Origin: Pseudomonas duriflava | GTDB taxonomy: Bacteria > Pseudomonadota > Gammaproteobacteria > Pseudomonadales > Pseudomonadaceae | Direction: 5' to 3' | NCBI RefSeq assembly: GCF_007830155.1 | Contig: NZ_VLKY01000007.1 | Location: 62,001 to 126,000 of the forward strand | DNA length: 64,000 nucleotides | Part shown: positions 7,953-17,587 of the stretch, piece by piece | Position numbering within the stretch: position 1 is the stretch's first letter | How the letters are laid out: each line of letters begins with the position of its first letter | Translations under genes and position numbers: made by a program | Notes under the pieces: generated by a model | Database searches by the model: none | The model's input: only the letters and a program-made list of their open reading frames with translations | Told to the model about the DNA's origin: nothing

Positions 7953-8125
7953 ATCCAGACCTCGGTTCGATAAGGCAGGCGTCGAGTAGGCTTTGACAGC
8001 TGATGACCGCCTCATACTCGGCGGACTTGTTCTAACCAGACGCCCTTTAAAGGAACGACTGGTGATAATGCGGGGAACGCTGCCTCGCCATGCTGAACGC
8101 AAGAACGATCAGACGCAACCCATGA

Positions 8126-8566
8126 TCATAGACGCGGCTCGACACGCCCTCGCCGCTCTGGCAGCGCCCCGGCTGGCAACGGAGATGAAACAGGAGGCGA
8201 GGCAACCTGTTGCTCGACTGGCGGCTGATTACGACGCGAGCGTTGGATCAACCAGCGAACCAATACGAACACAAGGTACAGTATTAAGGCAATGCAGCCG
8301 TACAATGCCATCTCGGCCACGGCACGCCAAGCGCTGTTACCAACATGAAACACCAGGTCCAGCACAACGATCGCGCTGGAAGGCGCATAAAACCCATGTT
8401 CGGGATCGGCTATGGTCGGTGAGAACAGCAGCAGGGCAACGATCAGGCGGATGGGCTCACGTAACCAGCGCCACATCCAGCCGGTCGCCTTGAAACACAC
8501 CCACAGACAGCCTAGTGCAGAGACACCATAGACGGCCCAGGCAATCAAATAGTCGTGTTCAGTCAT
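8126..8566 (-). CDS. inner-membrane protein of unknown function
   Basis: Encodes 146 residues from MTEHDYLIAWAVYG. Three hydrophobic segments (about 6-27, 40-52 and 88-110) are followed by a basic stretch (RWLIQRSRRNQ) and a Pro/Gln-rich cytoplasmic tail. The start at 8566 removes an implausible 54-residue extension that overlaps the divergent oligopeptidase gene. It lies 173 bases upstream of the amidotransferase gene on the same strand and may be cotranscribed. No function can be assigned. Confidence 0.65.
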   Translation of the reverse strand: MTEHDYLIAWAVYGVSALGCLWVCFKATGWMWRWLREPIRLIVALLLFSPTIADPEHGFYAPSSAIVVLDLVFHVGNSAWRAVAEMALYGCIALILYLVFVLVRWLIQRSRRNQPPVEQQVASPPVSSPLPAGALPERRGRVEPRL

Positions 8567-8665
8567 TTCAATACATGGCGGGTCTATGAAAAGGGTGCCT
8601 ATGATAACGACTTTTGCCCCTATGGGCGCCCCTGACTGGTTCTTTCGATATTCAAGGAGTCTCCG

Positions 8666-10687
8666 ATGACACAAGCCCCTCTCGCTCGACGCTTGCACGG
8701 TGCCGATCCCTATGCTTGGCTGGAGCAACGGGACGATCCGGAAGTGCTTTCCTACTTAAAGACGGAAAATGCCTATTTGGAGGATGCGCTTGCCCCTGAA
8801 GCCGAACTGCGCGAGACGCTGTTCCAGGAGATTAAAGGACGTATCCGAGAGACTGACCTGTCCTTGCCCGTACCGTGGAAGGACTATCTCTACTATAACC
8901 GCACCCAAGCTGGCGATGAGTATGCTCGCCACTATCGTTGCCCACGGCCGCAAGACGGCTCGCTCACGATCGACGAGTCTTGTGAAGAGTTATTGATGGA
9001 TGCCAATCTCCTCGCAGAGGGCGGCTTTTTATCGATTGGCCGCTTCACCATTAGTCCGGATCAAAGCAAGCTGGCCTATAGCATCGACCAAGTGGGTGAT
9101 GAAACGTATCGCCTGTTTATCAAGGATATTGCTTCCGGTGAGCTTACAGCTCTCCCTTTCGAAGAGTGCGACGGGAGTATTACTTGGGCAGGCGACAGCC
9201 AGACGCTCTTCTTTGGCGAGCGTGACGAAGCCCACAGACCTCACAAGCTGTATCGCTATCGACTAGGAGATGCTGAGGCGCAAATGGTCTTCCACGAAAC
9301 CGATGGCCGCTTCTTCATTGGCTGTTACCGCTCCAGCTCGGAGCGCAAGCTAATACTGCTGTCTCACAGCAAGACCACTAGCGAAGCCTGGGTCATGGAT
9401 GCCGATAAACCCAATGAGGCGTTTGTCTGCCTTGCGCCGCGACAGGAGGGACATGAATATTTTCCAGACCATGGTGCCGACGGCTGGATGATTCGCAGCA
9501 ACCAGGCCGGTATCAACTATGCGCTATATCAGGCACCCGATACCCAGCCTAGCCGGGAACATTGGGAGCTGCTGGTCCCGCATGATCCGGAGCGGATGCT
9601 TGAAGAAGTTAACCTCAACGCCCATGGTTATGTGCTGAATTTGCGTGAGGCTGGCCTGCCTGTTCTCGAAGTACGTCCAAAGGGCCAGACGCCTTATCGC
9701 GTTCAGTTGCCAGATGAGGTCTATAGCTTGGGCGTGGTTGATGTTCTGGAATTTGACAGCCCAGTACTGCGACTACGCTACGAATCCTTGAATCGTCCGG
9801 CACAGGTACGCCAGCTGGATCTGGTCACAGGCGAACAAACCGTACTCAAGGAGGTTCCAGTCGAAGGGCCTTTTAATGCAGACGAGTATGTTAGCCGACG
9901 GTTATGGGCTACGGCCCAGGATGGCGCACATATACCGATCAGCCTGGTCATGCGCAAGGATCGAGAAGGTCAGCCAGCTCCATTGTATCTCTATGGTTAT
10001 GGTGCCTATGGCCACAGCCTTGACCCTTGGTTTTCCCATGCGCGCCTGAGCTTGCTTGACCGTGGCTTCACCTTTGCCATCGCCCATGTACGTGGCGGCG
10101 GCGAGCTAGGCGAAGCCTGGTATCAAGCCGGCAAGCTGGAAAACAAGCAGAACACTTTCGACGATTTCATCGCCTGCGCCGAGCATCTGATCACTCAAGG
10201 TCATACCACACCAAATCAACTGTGCATCAGTGGCGGCAGTGCGGGCGGCCTGCTGATCGGTGCGGTCCTTAATCAGCGCCCCGACTTATTCGCTGCAGCC
10301 ATTGCGGAAGTTCCGTTCGTGGATGTGCTCAACACGATGCTCAAGCCAGATCTACCACTAACAGTGACGGAGTACGATGAATGGGGTAACCCAGGCGAAG
10401 CAGACGTTTATGCCCGGATCGCCTCGTATGCCCCTTATGAAAACGTAACCGCCCAGGCATACCCTGCCCTTCTGGCTGTTGCGGGCTATCACGACACACG
10501 CGTTCAGTACTGGGAAGCCGCCAAATGGGTTGCCAAATTAAGGGCTACACGCACCAATGATCAGTTGCTGCTGCTCAAGACTGAATTCGGTGCCGGTCAT
10601 GGCGGTAAGAGCGGCCGCTACCAGGCGCTACACGACATTGCGTTGGAGTACGCCTTTCTACTGAAAGTATTAAGACTTACAGCGTAA
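8666..10687 (+). CDS. ptrB: oligopeptidase B (S9 prolyl oligopeptidase family)
   Basis: A 673-residue cytoplasmic serine peptidase that cleaves short peptides after Arg or Lys. The N-terminal two thirds is a seven-bladed propeller that limits access to peptides; the C-terminal part is an alpha/beta hydrolase. The catalytic triad is readable: Ser525 in GGSAGG, Asp610 in GYHDTRV and His645 in GAGHGG. The ATG at 8666 has AAGGAG upstream. It is monocistronic with a terminator behind it and is transcribed divergently from the membrane protein gene at 8126-8566. Confidence 0.95.
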   Translation: MTQAPLARRLHGADPYAWLEQRDDPEVLSYLKTENAYLEDALAPEAELRETLFQEIKGRIRETDLSLPVPWKDYLYYNRTQAGDEYARHYRCPRPQDGSLTIDESCEELLMDANLLAEGGFLSIGRFTISPDQSKLAYSIDQVGDETYRLFIKDIASGELTALPFEECDGSITWAGDSQTLFFGERDEAHRPHKLYRYRLGDAEAQMVFHETDGRFFIGCYRSSSERKLILLSHSKTTSEAWVMDADKPNEAFVCLAPRQEGHEYFPDHGADGWMIRSNQAGINYALYQAPDTQPSREHWELLVPHDPERMLEEVNLNAHGYVLNLREAGLPVLEVRPKGQTPYRVQLPDEVYSLGVVDVLEFDSPVLRLRYESLNRPAQVRQLDLVTGEQTVLKEVPVEGPFNADEYVSRRLWATAQDGAHIPISLVMRKDREGQPAPLYLYGYGAYGHSLDPWFSHARLSLLDRGFTFAIAHVRGGGELGEAWYQAGKLENKQNTFDDFIACAEHLITQGHTTPNQLCISGGSAGGLLIGAVLNQRPDLFAAAIAEVPFVDVLNTMLKPDLPLTVTEYDEWGNPGEADVYARIASYAPYENVTAQAYPALLAVAGYHDTRVQYWEAAKWVAKLRATRTNDQLLLLKTEFGAGHGGKSGRYQALHDIALEYAFLLKVLRLTA

Positions 10688-10692
10688 CGACT

Positions 10693-10726
10693 GCTGGCAG
10701 GCCCTATTGGCGCCTGCCAGCTTCTC
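10693..10726 (+). terminator. hairpin terminator after ptrB
   Basis: A nine-pair GCTGGCAGG/CCTGCCAGC stem follows the stop by five bases, with only a short pyrimidine run (TTCTCT) after it, so efficiency is uncertain. Confidence 0.6.
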
Positions 10727-10810
10727 TACCGAACCGGATCAATGTTCTTTGAGGGAACGGCCGGGCATAGCGATGGTCTTTCTTGAATCTCCGCCATTCA
10801 GGAGCTCGCC

Positions 10811-11569
10811 ATGCCGGGTCGCCGTCTTACACGTCTTACCTCTCTATCTGACCATATGCAGAATGTAGGGGGACTCGAACGCGTCGCCTCCCTGGCTGGA
10901 GGTGGCCTGTTGTTAATCAAAGGATTTCGCCGCGGCGGAATCGGGGGTGTCGTGAGTGCCGTTTTCGGTGCCATGGCACTTTATCGTGGCTATACAGGGC
11001 ACTGTGCTGCTAAACAAGCCTTAAGCCATAGCGAATTTGAACGTGGTTTGATTCGCGATTATCAGTGGAAAAATGCCAAAACCGAATCCTGCTGCATAGT
11101 AATCAACTGTCCGCGCGCAGACATTTATCGTTTCTGGCGTGATTTCAATAATCTGCCTGCCTTCATGGGGAACGTCCAACGTATCGATGTGCTGGACGAC
11201 AAGCGCTCTCACTGGGTTATTCAAGGCCCTACCGGCTCGTTGCAATGGGACTCGATCATCACGGAGGACGAACCGAACCAGCTCATCGGCTGGCGTTCCG
11301 TTGCCGGAGGAGATTTAAATAGTATGGGCTGGGTATCTTTCAGTGACGCTGCGAATGGCGGAACCGAAGTTGAAACCTTGATTGCTTATGATCCACCGGG
11401 CGGTGTAGCTGGCCATGCGCTGGCTACACTTATGGGTCGCAATCCGGCCTCCCAGGTATCCAGACACCTGGAACAACTTAAGGCACTACTCGAAAATGCA
11501 GGTCGTGCTACCGAGACCGCAACAGTGACGGGCAATGATTCTCTGGTGAGTCCACCGGCTGCCGTTTGA
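10811..11569 (+). CDS. membrane-anchored SRPBCC/cyclase-family protein
   Basis: Encodes 252 residues in two parts. Residues 15-65 are Gly-rich and hydrophobic (LERVASLAGGGLLLIKGF, GGIGGVVSAVFGAMALYRGYTG), like the DUF2892-type membrane domain. Residues 90-235 form a START-like SRPBCC domain (IYRFWRDFNNLPAFMGNVQ, IIGWRS-type strands, a long C-terminal helix). Such fused proteins are widespread and are thought to bind a hydrophobic ligand; none is known for this one. GGAG lies before the ATG and a terminator follows, so it is monocistronic. Confidence 0.75.
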   Translation: MPGRRLTRLTSLSDHMQNVGGLERVASLAGGGLLLIKGFRRGGIGGVVSAVFGAMALYRGYTGHCAAKQALSHSEFERGLIRDYQWKNAKTESCCIVINCPRADIYRFWRDFNNLPAFMGNVQRIDVLDDKRSHWVIQGPTGSLQWDSIITEDEPNQLIGWRSVAGGDLNSMGWVSFSDAANGGTEVETLIAYDPPGGVAGHALATLMGRNPASQVSRHLEQLKALLENAGRATETATVTGNDSLVSPPAAV

Positions 11570-11576
11570 CGCTCAT

Positions 11577-11604
11577 GCCTTGCGCCTATTGCGCAAGGCT
11601 TCCC
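11577..11604 (+). terminator. terminator between convergent genes
   Basis: A perfect nine-pair GCCTTGCGC/GCGCAAGGC stem with a CTATT loop lies between the SRPBCC gene and the convergent ycgN-like gene, followed by TTCCCCT. Confidence 0.65.
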
Positions 11605-11625
11605 CTCTGCAGGAACGTTTTGCCA

Positions 11626-12075
11626 TCAACCCGCGCGAAAGATTAGATAGTCTTCCCAATTTTCCTCCTGAACTTGCGTCTCACTGAGCATACGCCCGGA
11701 CTGAGAAATCCTTGCATCATGTACGGCCTTTTCGTCACCGCAAACCAACGGATGCCATGGCAATAGGTCCTTTCCCTCAGAAACGAGTCGATAGCCGCAG
11801 GTAGGCGGCAGCCAGTTGAACTGATCCGCCTGATCCGGGGTCAGCTGGACGCAATCCGCCACGAACTGCTTGCGCTCGGCGTAGCGCGTGCAGCGGCATG
11901 TTGTCAGATCAAGGAGTTGGCAAGCGATGCGTGTGTAATAAACGCTGCCGTCGTCTTCATCCTCAAGCTTTTGCAAACAGCACAAACCGCAGCCATCACA
12001 GAGCGATTCCCACTCTTCCTGATCGAGCTGGTCGAGGGTCTTGCGTTTCCAAAAGGGTTGGGTCTTGGCGGCCAT
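11626..12075 (-). CDS. ycgN: YcgN-family cysteine-cluster protein
   Basis: A 149-residue soluble protein with the UPF0260/YkgJ zinc- or iron-binding cysteine pattern: CDGCGLCC near residues 26-33, [11 protein letters not shown], an isolated Cys in FVADCVQL and PPTCGYR, then HPLVCGD. Function is unknown; family members are called putative Fe-S or Zn proteins. It is near ycgL and rnd here as in other pseudomonads, but a plus-strand gene lies between. Confidence 0.85.
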   Translation of the reverse strand: MAAKTQPFWKRKTLDQLDQEEWESLCDGCGLCCLQKLEDEDDGSVYYTRIACQLLDLTTCRCTRYAERKQFVADCVQLTPDQADQFNWLPPTCGYRLVSEGKDLLPWHPLVCGDEKAVHDARISQSGRMLSETQVQEENWEDYLIFRAG

Positions 12076-12244
12076 AAGCAGAGTCGTCTGGAAAAAGCGC
12101 GCAGTCTAGTCCTCATGCGCCTAAGGGCCAAGCACCATTCATGCAGCTTGTCGGAATGCACACCGCAGCGGTAACGTAGCGGCGGATTTAGACGCGCCGC
12201 GCTCACCCTGAATGCGGCGCCCCGTTCCTTTATTAGGAGGCCTC

Positions 12245-12841
12245 ATGACAGCCGCTACCCGTGTTCCGCAGTATGATGTCGATCCACAGTTCGTTCAACG
12301 CTGGTCTCCACGCGCTTTCAGCGATGCCACCATTGAAGAAACCGAGCTGATGAGTATTTTCGAGGCCGCCCGCTGGGCACCGTCTTCCTACAATGCGCAG
12401 CCCTGGCGCTTTTTGTATGCCCGTCGCGGCTCGGCGCATTGGGAGCTGTTCCAGCAGATGATCAGCGAATACAACCGCAGCTGGGCTCAACATGCTGCTG
12501 CGCTGGTAATCGTATTGTCCAAGACTACATTCGTACCCCCAGGTGGTAGTGAAGAGACACCACTGGGCACACACAGTTTTGATACCGGAGCGGCCTGGGG
12601 CTTCATGGCGTTACAAGCAGGCAAGCTAGGCTTTCATACCCATGGCATGGCCGGCATTGAATATGATCGGATTCGCCAGGAACTGAAGGTTCCTACTGAC
12701 CTCAAGATCGAGATGGCTATTGCGATCGGCAAGTTGGGCGACAAGTCCTCGCTACCCGAGAAATTGCAAGCCCGTGAACAGCCAAGCCCCCGCCGCCCCG
12801 TTGAAGAGCTGGCAGTCGAAGGTCCTTACACGCTAGGTTAA
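12245..12841 (+). CDS. nitroreductase-family flavoprotein
   Basis: A 198-residue FMN-dependent oxidoreductase, short form of the family. The FMN-contact motifs are RWSPRAFSD near the N-terminus, AARWAPSSYNAQPWRF at about 38-53, and GLKLGFHTHGM-like sequence at about 125-135, with IAIGKLGDKSSLP for the cofactor ring at the end. Substrate unknown (quinones, nitroaromatics or enones in relatives). The start at 12245 has AGGAGG four bases upstream; the frame open to 12212 would bury it. Confidence 0.88.
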   Translation: MTAATRVPQYDVDPQFVQRWSPRAFSDATIEETELMSIFEAARWAPSSYNAQPWRFLYARRGSAHWELFQQMISEYNRSWAQHAAALVIVLSKTTFVPPGGSEETPLGTHSFDTGAAWGFMALQAGKLGFHTHGMAGIEYDRIRQELKVPTDLKIEMAIAIGKLGDKSSLPEKLQAREQPSPRRPVEELAVEGPYTLG

Positions 12842-12852
12842 TGGCTCGGTAT

Positions 12853-12874
12853 CCAGCCGGCCCATACCGGCTGG
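12853..12874. terminator. hairpin between convergent genes
   Basis: An eight-pair CCAGCCGG/CCGGCTGG stem with a six-base loop lies between the nitroreductase gene and the convergent dehydrogenase gene. No T run follows on the plus strand. Confidence 0.4.
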
Positions 12875-12879
12875 AGCTC

Positions 12880-13812
12880 CTAATATCCCTTTGTAAAATC
12901 AACCTGCCCACGCAGCGGTTCCCCTTGCTGGAAACGTTTCAGGTTGCCCAGAAAAAGCCTGACCGTTGGATATAGCGCATCAACAGCAGCCGTATGACTG
13001 GTGATTGTGAGACGCGGCGCTGTCCAGAAAGGATGATCACAAGGAAGCGGCTCTTCTCGAAAGACATCTAATACAGCCCCAGCCAGCTGCCCTGCTTCAA
13101 GCGCAGCAACCAGGTCTGCATCAACCACGGCCGTACCACGCCCAGCGTTGATGAATACTGCAGAAGGCTTCATCCGGGCAAACAGCGCTTGTGTATAAAG
13201 GTTGGCTGTAGCTGGCGTATCCGGCAGCAGACTAATAATGTAGTCCGCTTCACCTACTTCCACAGAAAGCTCACTCAGCCCTAACACCTGCTCAAAGCCT
13301 GGAATAGCCCGAGGTGCTCTGGCAATACCCCGTACGCTGACGCCGAACGGAAGAAGATAATGGGCCACATCACGACCAATATCACCCGCGCCAACGATCA
13401 GGATATTACGTCCCGCCAACGAGCCCGGCACTCTGGCATCCCACCTCCGTTCGGCCTGTGCATACATGCGACTCGCCACCTGGCGCTCATGGGCGAGCAG
13501 ATGGGTCAGCACATATTCCGCCATCAGTTGCCCAAACACACCTACGGCACGAGTGAGAACATAATCCGAGGGTAGCTTGTCGCATAGCAAAGGGCGAATA
13601 CCGGCCCAGGTAGAGTGCAGCCAACGCGGGGTAATCCCTTTAGACAGCAAATAGGCCAGCTGATCAGGCTGACCAAACCAGATTGGGCAGCCCCTGGCCG
13701 CCTCGGCCATTACCGCCGGCTCGTCACCCGCTACGAACTCAAGCTCTGGAACCGTCTTTCGTAGCACGGCTGTATAAGCCGCATGGCTTTTCTCTAGGAG
13801 CAGTATACGCAT
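12880..13812 (-). CDS. D-2-hydroxyacid dehydrogenase
   Basis: A 310-residue NAD(P)-dependent dehydrogenase of the GhrA-like branch. The Rossmann motif is VGAGDIG at residues 140-146. The catalytic Arg is in INAGRGTAVVD, the Glu in EEPLP and the His in TSHTAAV. The likely role is reduction of glyoxylate, hydroxypyruvate or another 2-ketoacid. It is the first of several minus-strand genes here and lies 30 bases downstream of ycgL, which may share its transcript. Confidence 0.9.
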   Translation of the reverse strand: MRILLLEKSHAAYTAVLRKTVPELEFVAGDEPAVMAEAARGCPIWFGQPDQLAYLLSKGITPRWLHSTWAGIRPLLCDKLPSDYVLTRAVGVFGQLMAEYVLTHLLAHERQVASRMYAQAERRWDARVPGSLAGRNILIVGAGDIGRDVAHYLLPFGVSVRGIARAPRAIPGFEQVLGLSELSVEVGEADYIISLLPDTPATANLYTQALFARMKPSAVFINAGRGTAVVDADLVAALEAGQLAGAVLDVFREEPLPCDHPFWTAPRLTITSHTAAVDALYPTVRLFLGNLKRFQQGEPLRGQVDFTKGY

Positions 13813-13842
13813 CGACCTATCCTTGGATTGGGTTAACCCTGA

Positions 13843-14136
13843 TTAAACGGGATCGTTCATGCGTAGCAGATGCTCTGGCAAGTGCTCGATATAGTCCTCT
13901 TCCGGCGGCGGCATTTGCAGGTGATATCCCTGCTTTTCCAGATTAGCCAATACCTTTTCGGTGTCCTCCCGCTCCAGACGACGCTCAGGAGTCAAAATGA
14001 ACTCAAAAGCCAGCTGCGGCGCGCCAAACGCCGTTAAGAGAGCCTCAGGAACACGGGTTAGGCCATCTCGCTTTTCAACATAAAGGTACATCCCGTTTTT
14101 ACGCGGGCTTTTATAAATTGAACAAATTCGCTTCAT
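13843..14136 (-). CDS. ycgL: YcgL domain protein
   Basis: Encodes 97 residues with the YcgL signature: [20 protein letters not shown] at the N-terminus, [11 protein letters not shown], and a C-terminal [17 protein letters not shown]. The fold is a small alpha/beta domain; function unknown. It lies 21 bases downstream of rnd on the same strand, the arrangement usual in gammaproteobacteria, so a role near RNA metabolism is often guessed but not shown. Confidence 0.92.
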   Translation of the reverse strand: MKRICSIYKSPRKNGMYLYVEKRDGLTRVPEALLTAFGAPQLAFEFILTPERRLEREDTEKVLANLEKQGYHLQMPPPEEDYIEHLPEHLLRMNDPV

Positions 14137-14157
14137 GAGTACTCCGGATTAAACTGG

Positions 14158-15285
14158 TCAGGCACGTAGTAAGGCCAAGCGATCCAGCAGGGCTTGCCCC
14201 ATCAACTCACGCCGCCAGCCGCGTAATGTATCGGGTAATACATACTCACCGTCGGGCCAACCACTTTTGATTAGAGCCTCTAGCACCTTTTTGCGCAGCA
14301 TCAGTTCAGGTGACATATTCAAGCGCTCCGCTTCATTATGCCCAATCAAGCGCAGATCCTTGAGAATAGGAGAAATCTCAGGGGGCAGTGGCTCTGGCAA
14401 ACGCTCAGGCCAATATTCAGGCGGTACTTTGGCCGCATCGGCAATCAATTGGATAAGCACGTCGCCATACTGGCGGACTGTTCGCGGATGCATGTCTTCG
14501 ATCTGAGCCAGCGCGGCTTTATCGGTAGGCTGTAAGCGGGCCAGCGGCCACAAGGACCGCTCACGTACGATCCGGTTACGCGGCTGGTTGCTACGACGAG
14601 CCTCTTGCTCACGCCAGGCACAGATTTCCCGCAGCACCGCCAATTGCTGACGCGATAACCGCCAACCTAGCTTGACGTCCTGGTACGCCAAAGAGGGATC
14701 AGAATCCTGACGCAAATGCGCAACCAGCTCTGCTCCATCCTCCAGCAACCAAGCCCGCTTGGAGGGATCCAGTCGCGCCGACAGAACCTGATACAGCTCT
14801 GCAAGGTGCTCTACATCCGCAGCGGCATAGCGCTCTTGCAGCTCCGTCAGGGGACGCTGTAGCCAGTCGGAACGCGTCTCGTCCTTGGGCAAGGCAATAT
14901 TCAGGACCTCGTGTACCAGTCGCGAGTATCCCATTGAATGCCCCATGCCCAGGTAGGCCGCTGCCAGTTGTGTATCGAACAACGGCACCGGCAGGCTACC
15001 TGTCAGTTGTAAGAAGACCTCTAGATCTTCACTGCAGGCATGTAAAACCTTGACTACGGCCTGCGCCTCAAGCACCTCGACGAAGGGCTGCCAATCATCG
15101 ATGGTCAGCGGGTCAATCAGATAGCTAGCCTCTCCGTCGCCCACCTGAACAAGTCCAGCAATGGGATAGAACGTGTCGACCCGCATGAATTCGGTGTCGA
15201 GCACAACAAAGGGGCAGGTCCGCCAATGAGCGCAATGACGAGCCAGGCTTTCGTTGTCTTTGATCCATTGTATTGCGAGGGTCAC
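14158..15285 (-). CDS. rnd: ribonuclease D
   Basis: A 375-residue 3'-to-5' exoribonuclease that trims tRNA precursors and other small RNAs. DEDD-type active-site residues are visible: Asp30 and Glu32 in VLDTEF, Asp in LFDTQLAAAYLGMG, and the final Asp with a nearby Tyr in RYAAADVEHL. One HRDC domain follows at about 210-290 (LAVLREICAWREQEARRSN), then a second HRDC-like stretch. Length matches E. coli RNase D. It probably heads an operon with ycgL and the dehydrogenase. Confidence 0.95.
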   Translation of the reverse strand: MTLAIQWIKDNESLARHCAHWRTCPFVVLDTEFMRVDTFYPIAGLVQVGDGEASYLIDPLTIDDWQPFVEVLEAQAVVKVLHACSEDLEVFLQLTGSLPVPLFDTQLAAAYLGMGHSMGYSRLVHEVLNIALPKDETRSDWLQRPLTELQERYAAADVEHLAELYQVLSARLDPSKRAWLLEDGAELVAHLRQDSDPSLAYQDVKLGWRLSRQQLAVLREICAWREQEARRSNQPRNRIVRERSLWPLARLQPTDKAALAQIEDMHPRTVRQYGDVLIQLIADAAKVPPEYWPERLPEPLPPEISPILKDLRLIGHNEAERLNMSPELMLRKKVLEALIKSGWPDGEYVLPDTLRGWRRELMGQALLDRLALLRA

Positions 15286-15485
15286 GTAAAACCTCCAGAA
15301 CTAATACCGGAAGTATATCCGCCCTGGCCGCTTGAAGAAGCATTAACGCAGGCGCGGCTATATGCCACCTTTAATCCGCTCCGCTGTCTTACCATGCATA
15401 AACCCTCATTTTTTCAAGGAGCAGGGTAACCATCTCGACGCTCAAAAAGGTGAATGCACCATCATGAAGCGATATATCAACACGG

Positions 15486-16130
15486 ATGAAAACTTCAAAA
15501 TCTTCTAAAAACCGTAAGTTAGGTGCCAATGTTAAGACTAAACTTGAAGTTAAGAGCCTAAGGTCATGTGAAGTCAGGGCTACGAAAAGACAATACCTAT
15601 CGGCAAATCATCCGGACTACCCGGATCAACGCGTTAGTGATGAGGTAGCCATGGGAATCGCTGCATGCGAATTAAGCCAGTATGTCATTCGTCCAACGCT
15701 TGTCTACCTGGATCGCTACTCCCCAGCCGCCGAAATGATGCTGCTGGCTACGGCAGCTACGCAGTCCGCCCTGGGAGCGACCCTGGAAAATCAGGAGCAT
15801 CATGGTATCTATCGCATCACGGCCGAGCGCCACGCTGCTCTCTGGGATGCCTATCTGGCTCATGATCCAGAGCGAGCCAGCCTAGTACGCGGGCTGGCCA
15901 GCCAGCATGCTTTTTTTGGTGCTCCTCATCTGGAGCTTACCGTCAACTTACGTTACGCGACGGCAATCGCCTGGCTCTTGATCGAGGAGTCCGGTCTTCC
16001 CCTCCCTTCTCCAGCAGACCGACAAGGTCAAGCCCGTTTGTGGCGCAGGGTTTTTAATTCCCAGGGGCGGCTACAGGACTTTCTTACCGCTTGGCGACAT
16101 TGCAGCGAAGCCTGGAACCAAGTGGCCTAA
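15486..16130 (+). CDS. uncharacterised protein with a lysozyme/transglycosylase-like middle
   Basis: Encodes 214 residues. The first 45 are Lys/Ser/Arg-rich and look disordered. The middle (about 80-165) has MLLATAATQSALG, GIYRITAERHAALWDAYL and LTVNLRYATAIAWLL, a pattern I associate with phage-encoded muramidase-like proteins that read LLxGTAAQESxLG. In those the Glu would be catalytic; here the aligned residue is Gln93, so activity is doubtful. There is no signal peptide. The start is uncertain, with no good ribosome site before 15486. This assignment is an inference from memory of the motif only. Confidence 0.6.
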   Translation: MKTSKSSKNRKLGANVKTKLEVKSLRSCEVRATKRQYLSANHPDYPDQRVSDEVAMGIAACELSQYVIRPTLVYLDRYSPAAEMMLLATAATQSALGATLENQEHHGIYRITAERHAALWDAYLAHDPERASLVRGLASQHAFFGAPHLELTVNLRYATAIAWLLIEESGLPLPSPADRQGQARLWRRVFNSQGRLQDFLTAWRHCSEAWNQVA

Positions 16131-16273
16131 GCGTGACTCAGTAGTCTTTTTTGAATAAAGCCTTTGAGCCTGTTAAAAGCATTAGTGAGCGTCTAGCTTA
16201 TGGACGGTGCTTGGAAAAGCACTTCCCATTCTGATAGTTTCCGCCCGCGTCATCTTCTGGAGTTGCGCTAACA

Positions 16274-17569
16274 ATGAAAACAATAGGGTTGAAATCAGCA
16301 ATAGCGCTGGCTATCGCCAGCTATTCCAGCCTTAGCCTTGCCAACGGCATCGCCATCAACGAACAAAGTGCCAGCGGCATGGGTACCTCCTTTGCCGGAC
16401 GCTCCTCTTCGGCCCTGGACGCCTCGACGGTCTTTGGTAACCCGGCAGGTATGTCTAAGCTTGAACGTACTGAGGTCACTGGCGGTGTCGCCGTTATCGA
16501 TGCCAGCACGGACTATAGCGACGCACAAAGCAGTGCCACTGGAACCAATAAAGGGGACATGGTTCCGACTTCTGCCATTCCATTCGGCTATGTGGTCACA
16601 CCCCTGAATGAGGATTGGCATTTTGGTTTGGGGATTTATGTTCCTTACGCCGTGATCAGTGATTACGAGAAAAGCTTTCAGGGCCGCTACCATGGCCTTT
16701 ACAGCAAGGTCGAGGTCATTACCGTACAGCCTACCCTGAGCTATAAGATCAACGATAAGGTGTCTATTGGTTTCGGCCCCACCTTCAACCGGATCGAAGG
16801 CAAGCTGACCAATAACCTGTCGCTGGCTGCCTTGGGCGGTGGCGATGCCAAGCTGAACATCAAGGGGGATGATGTTGCGGTTGGCTACAATATAGGTGTA
16901 TTGGCGGACGTAACGGATCAGTTAGCTGTAGGTGTTACGTATCACTCCAAGGTCAAGTACGAACTGGAAGGTCATACCAAGGTCACTGGCGTTTCCAGTG
17001 CATCACCGGTAGTGAACTCTCTTATAAGCCCGCTCAACGGCAGTTATGACGCTTCGCTGGATCTAACGACACCAGAATCCTTGGATGCGTCCTTTACCTA
17101 CAAGCTGGACGACCGGTGGACACTCTACGGTGGAGCAACCTGGACTCGCTGGAGTCGCCTGGAAGCGATCGTCGTCGAGAACTCTGGTACGCCAACCATA
17201 CCCGGATTAGGTAATGTGACAGGTACGGTGGACGAGGAACTCCAGTGGCACGATACCTGGTCCTATGCCATCGGAGCGGCTTATCAACTGAACCCGCAGT
17301 GGGTGTTGCGTACCGGTTTTGCCCTTGATCCGTCACCGACCGATAACGAATACCGCAACGTACGTATTCCCGTCGGAAACCGGAAGACTGTTTCGATCGG
17401 AGCCGGTTGGTCGCCCACACCTGACATGACCGTCGATGTTGCTTATGCCTACCTGTGGGAAAGCGAATCGTCGATTAATCGGGAAGGTAATACCTTGCAA
17501 CCTGCCTACAACGCTAACGTCAAGAACAGTGCTCACGGCATTGCGGCACAGCTGAGCTATCGTTTCTAA
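16274..17569 (+). CDS. FadL/OmpP1-family outer-membrane transporter
   Basis: A 431-residue outer-membrane beta-barrel that lets hydrophobic compounds such as long-chain fatty acids cross. A signal peptide ends near residue 23 (SLSLANG); the mature N-terminus GIAINEQSASGMGTSFAG is the hatch region typical of FadL. NPAGMS follows, then alternating strands to a C-terminal aromatic, LSYRF. Length is normal. It is monocistronic with a strong terminator. In pseudomonads one paralogue is tied to oxylipin or fatty-acid transport; which this is cannot be decided. Confidence 0.92.
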   Translation: MKTIGLKSAIALAIASYSSLSLANGIAINEQSASGMGTSFAGRSSSALDASTVFGNPAGMSKLERTEVTGGVAVIDASTDYSDAQSSATGTNKGDMVPTSAIPFGYVVTPLNEDWHFGLGIYVPYAVISDYEKSFQGRYHGLYSKVEVITVQPTLSYKINDKVSIGFGPTFNRIEGKLTNNLSLAALGGGDAKLNIKGDDVAVGYNIGVLADVTDQLAVGVTYHSKVKYELEGHTKVTGVSSASPVVNSLISPLNGSYDASLDLTTPESLDASFTYKLDDRWTLYGGATWTRWSRLEAIVVENSGTPTIPGLGNVTGTVDEELQWHDTWSYAIGAAYQLNPQWVLRTGFALDPSPTDNEYRNVRIPVGNRKTVSIGAGWSPTPDMTVDVAYAYLWESESSINREGNTLQPAYNANVKNSAHGIAAQLSYRF

Positions 17570-17587
17570 TGTGGATGCTGGCTAACA

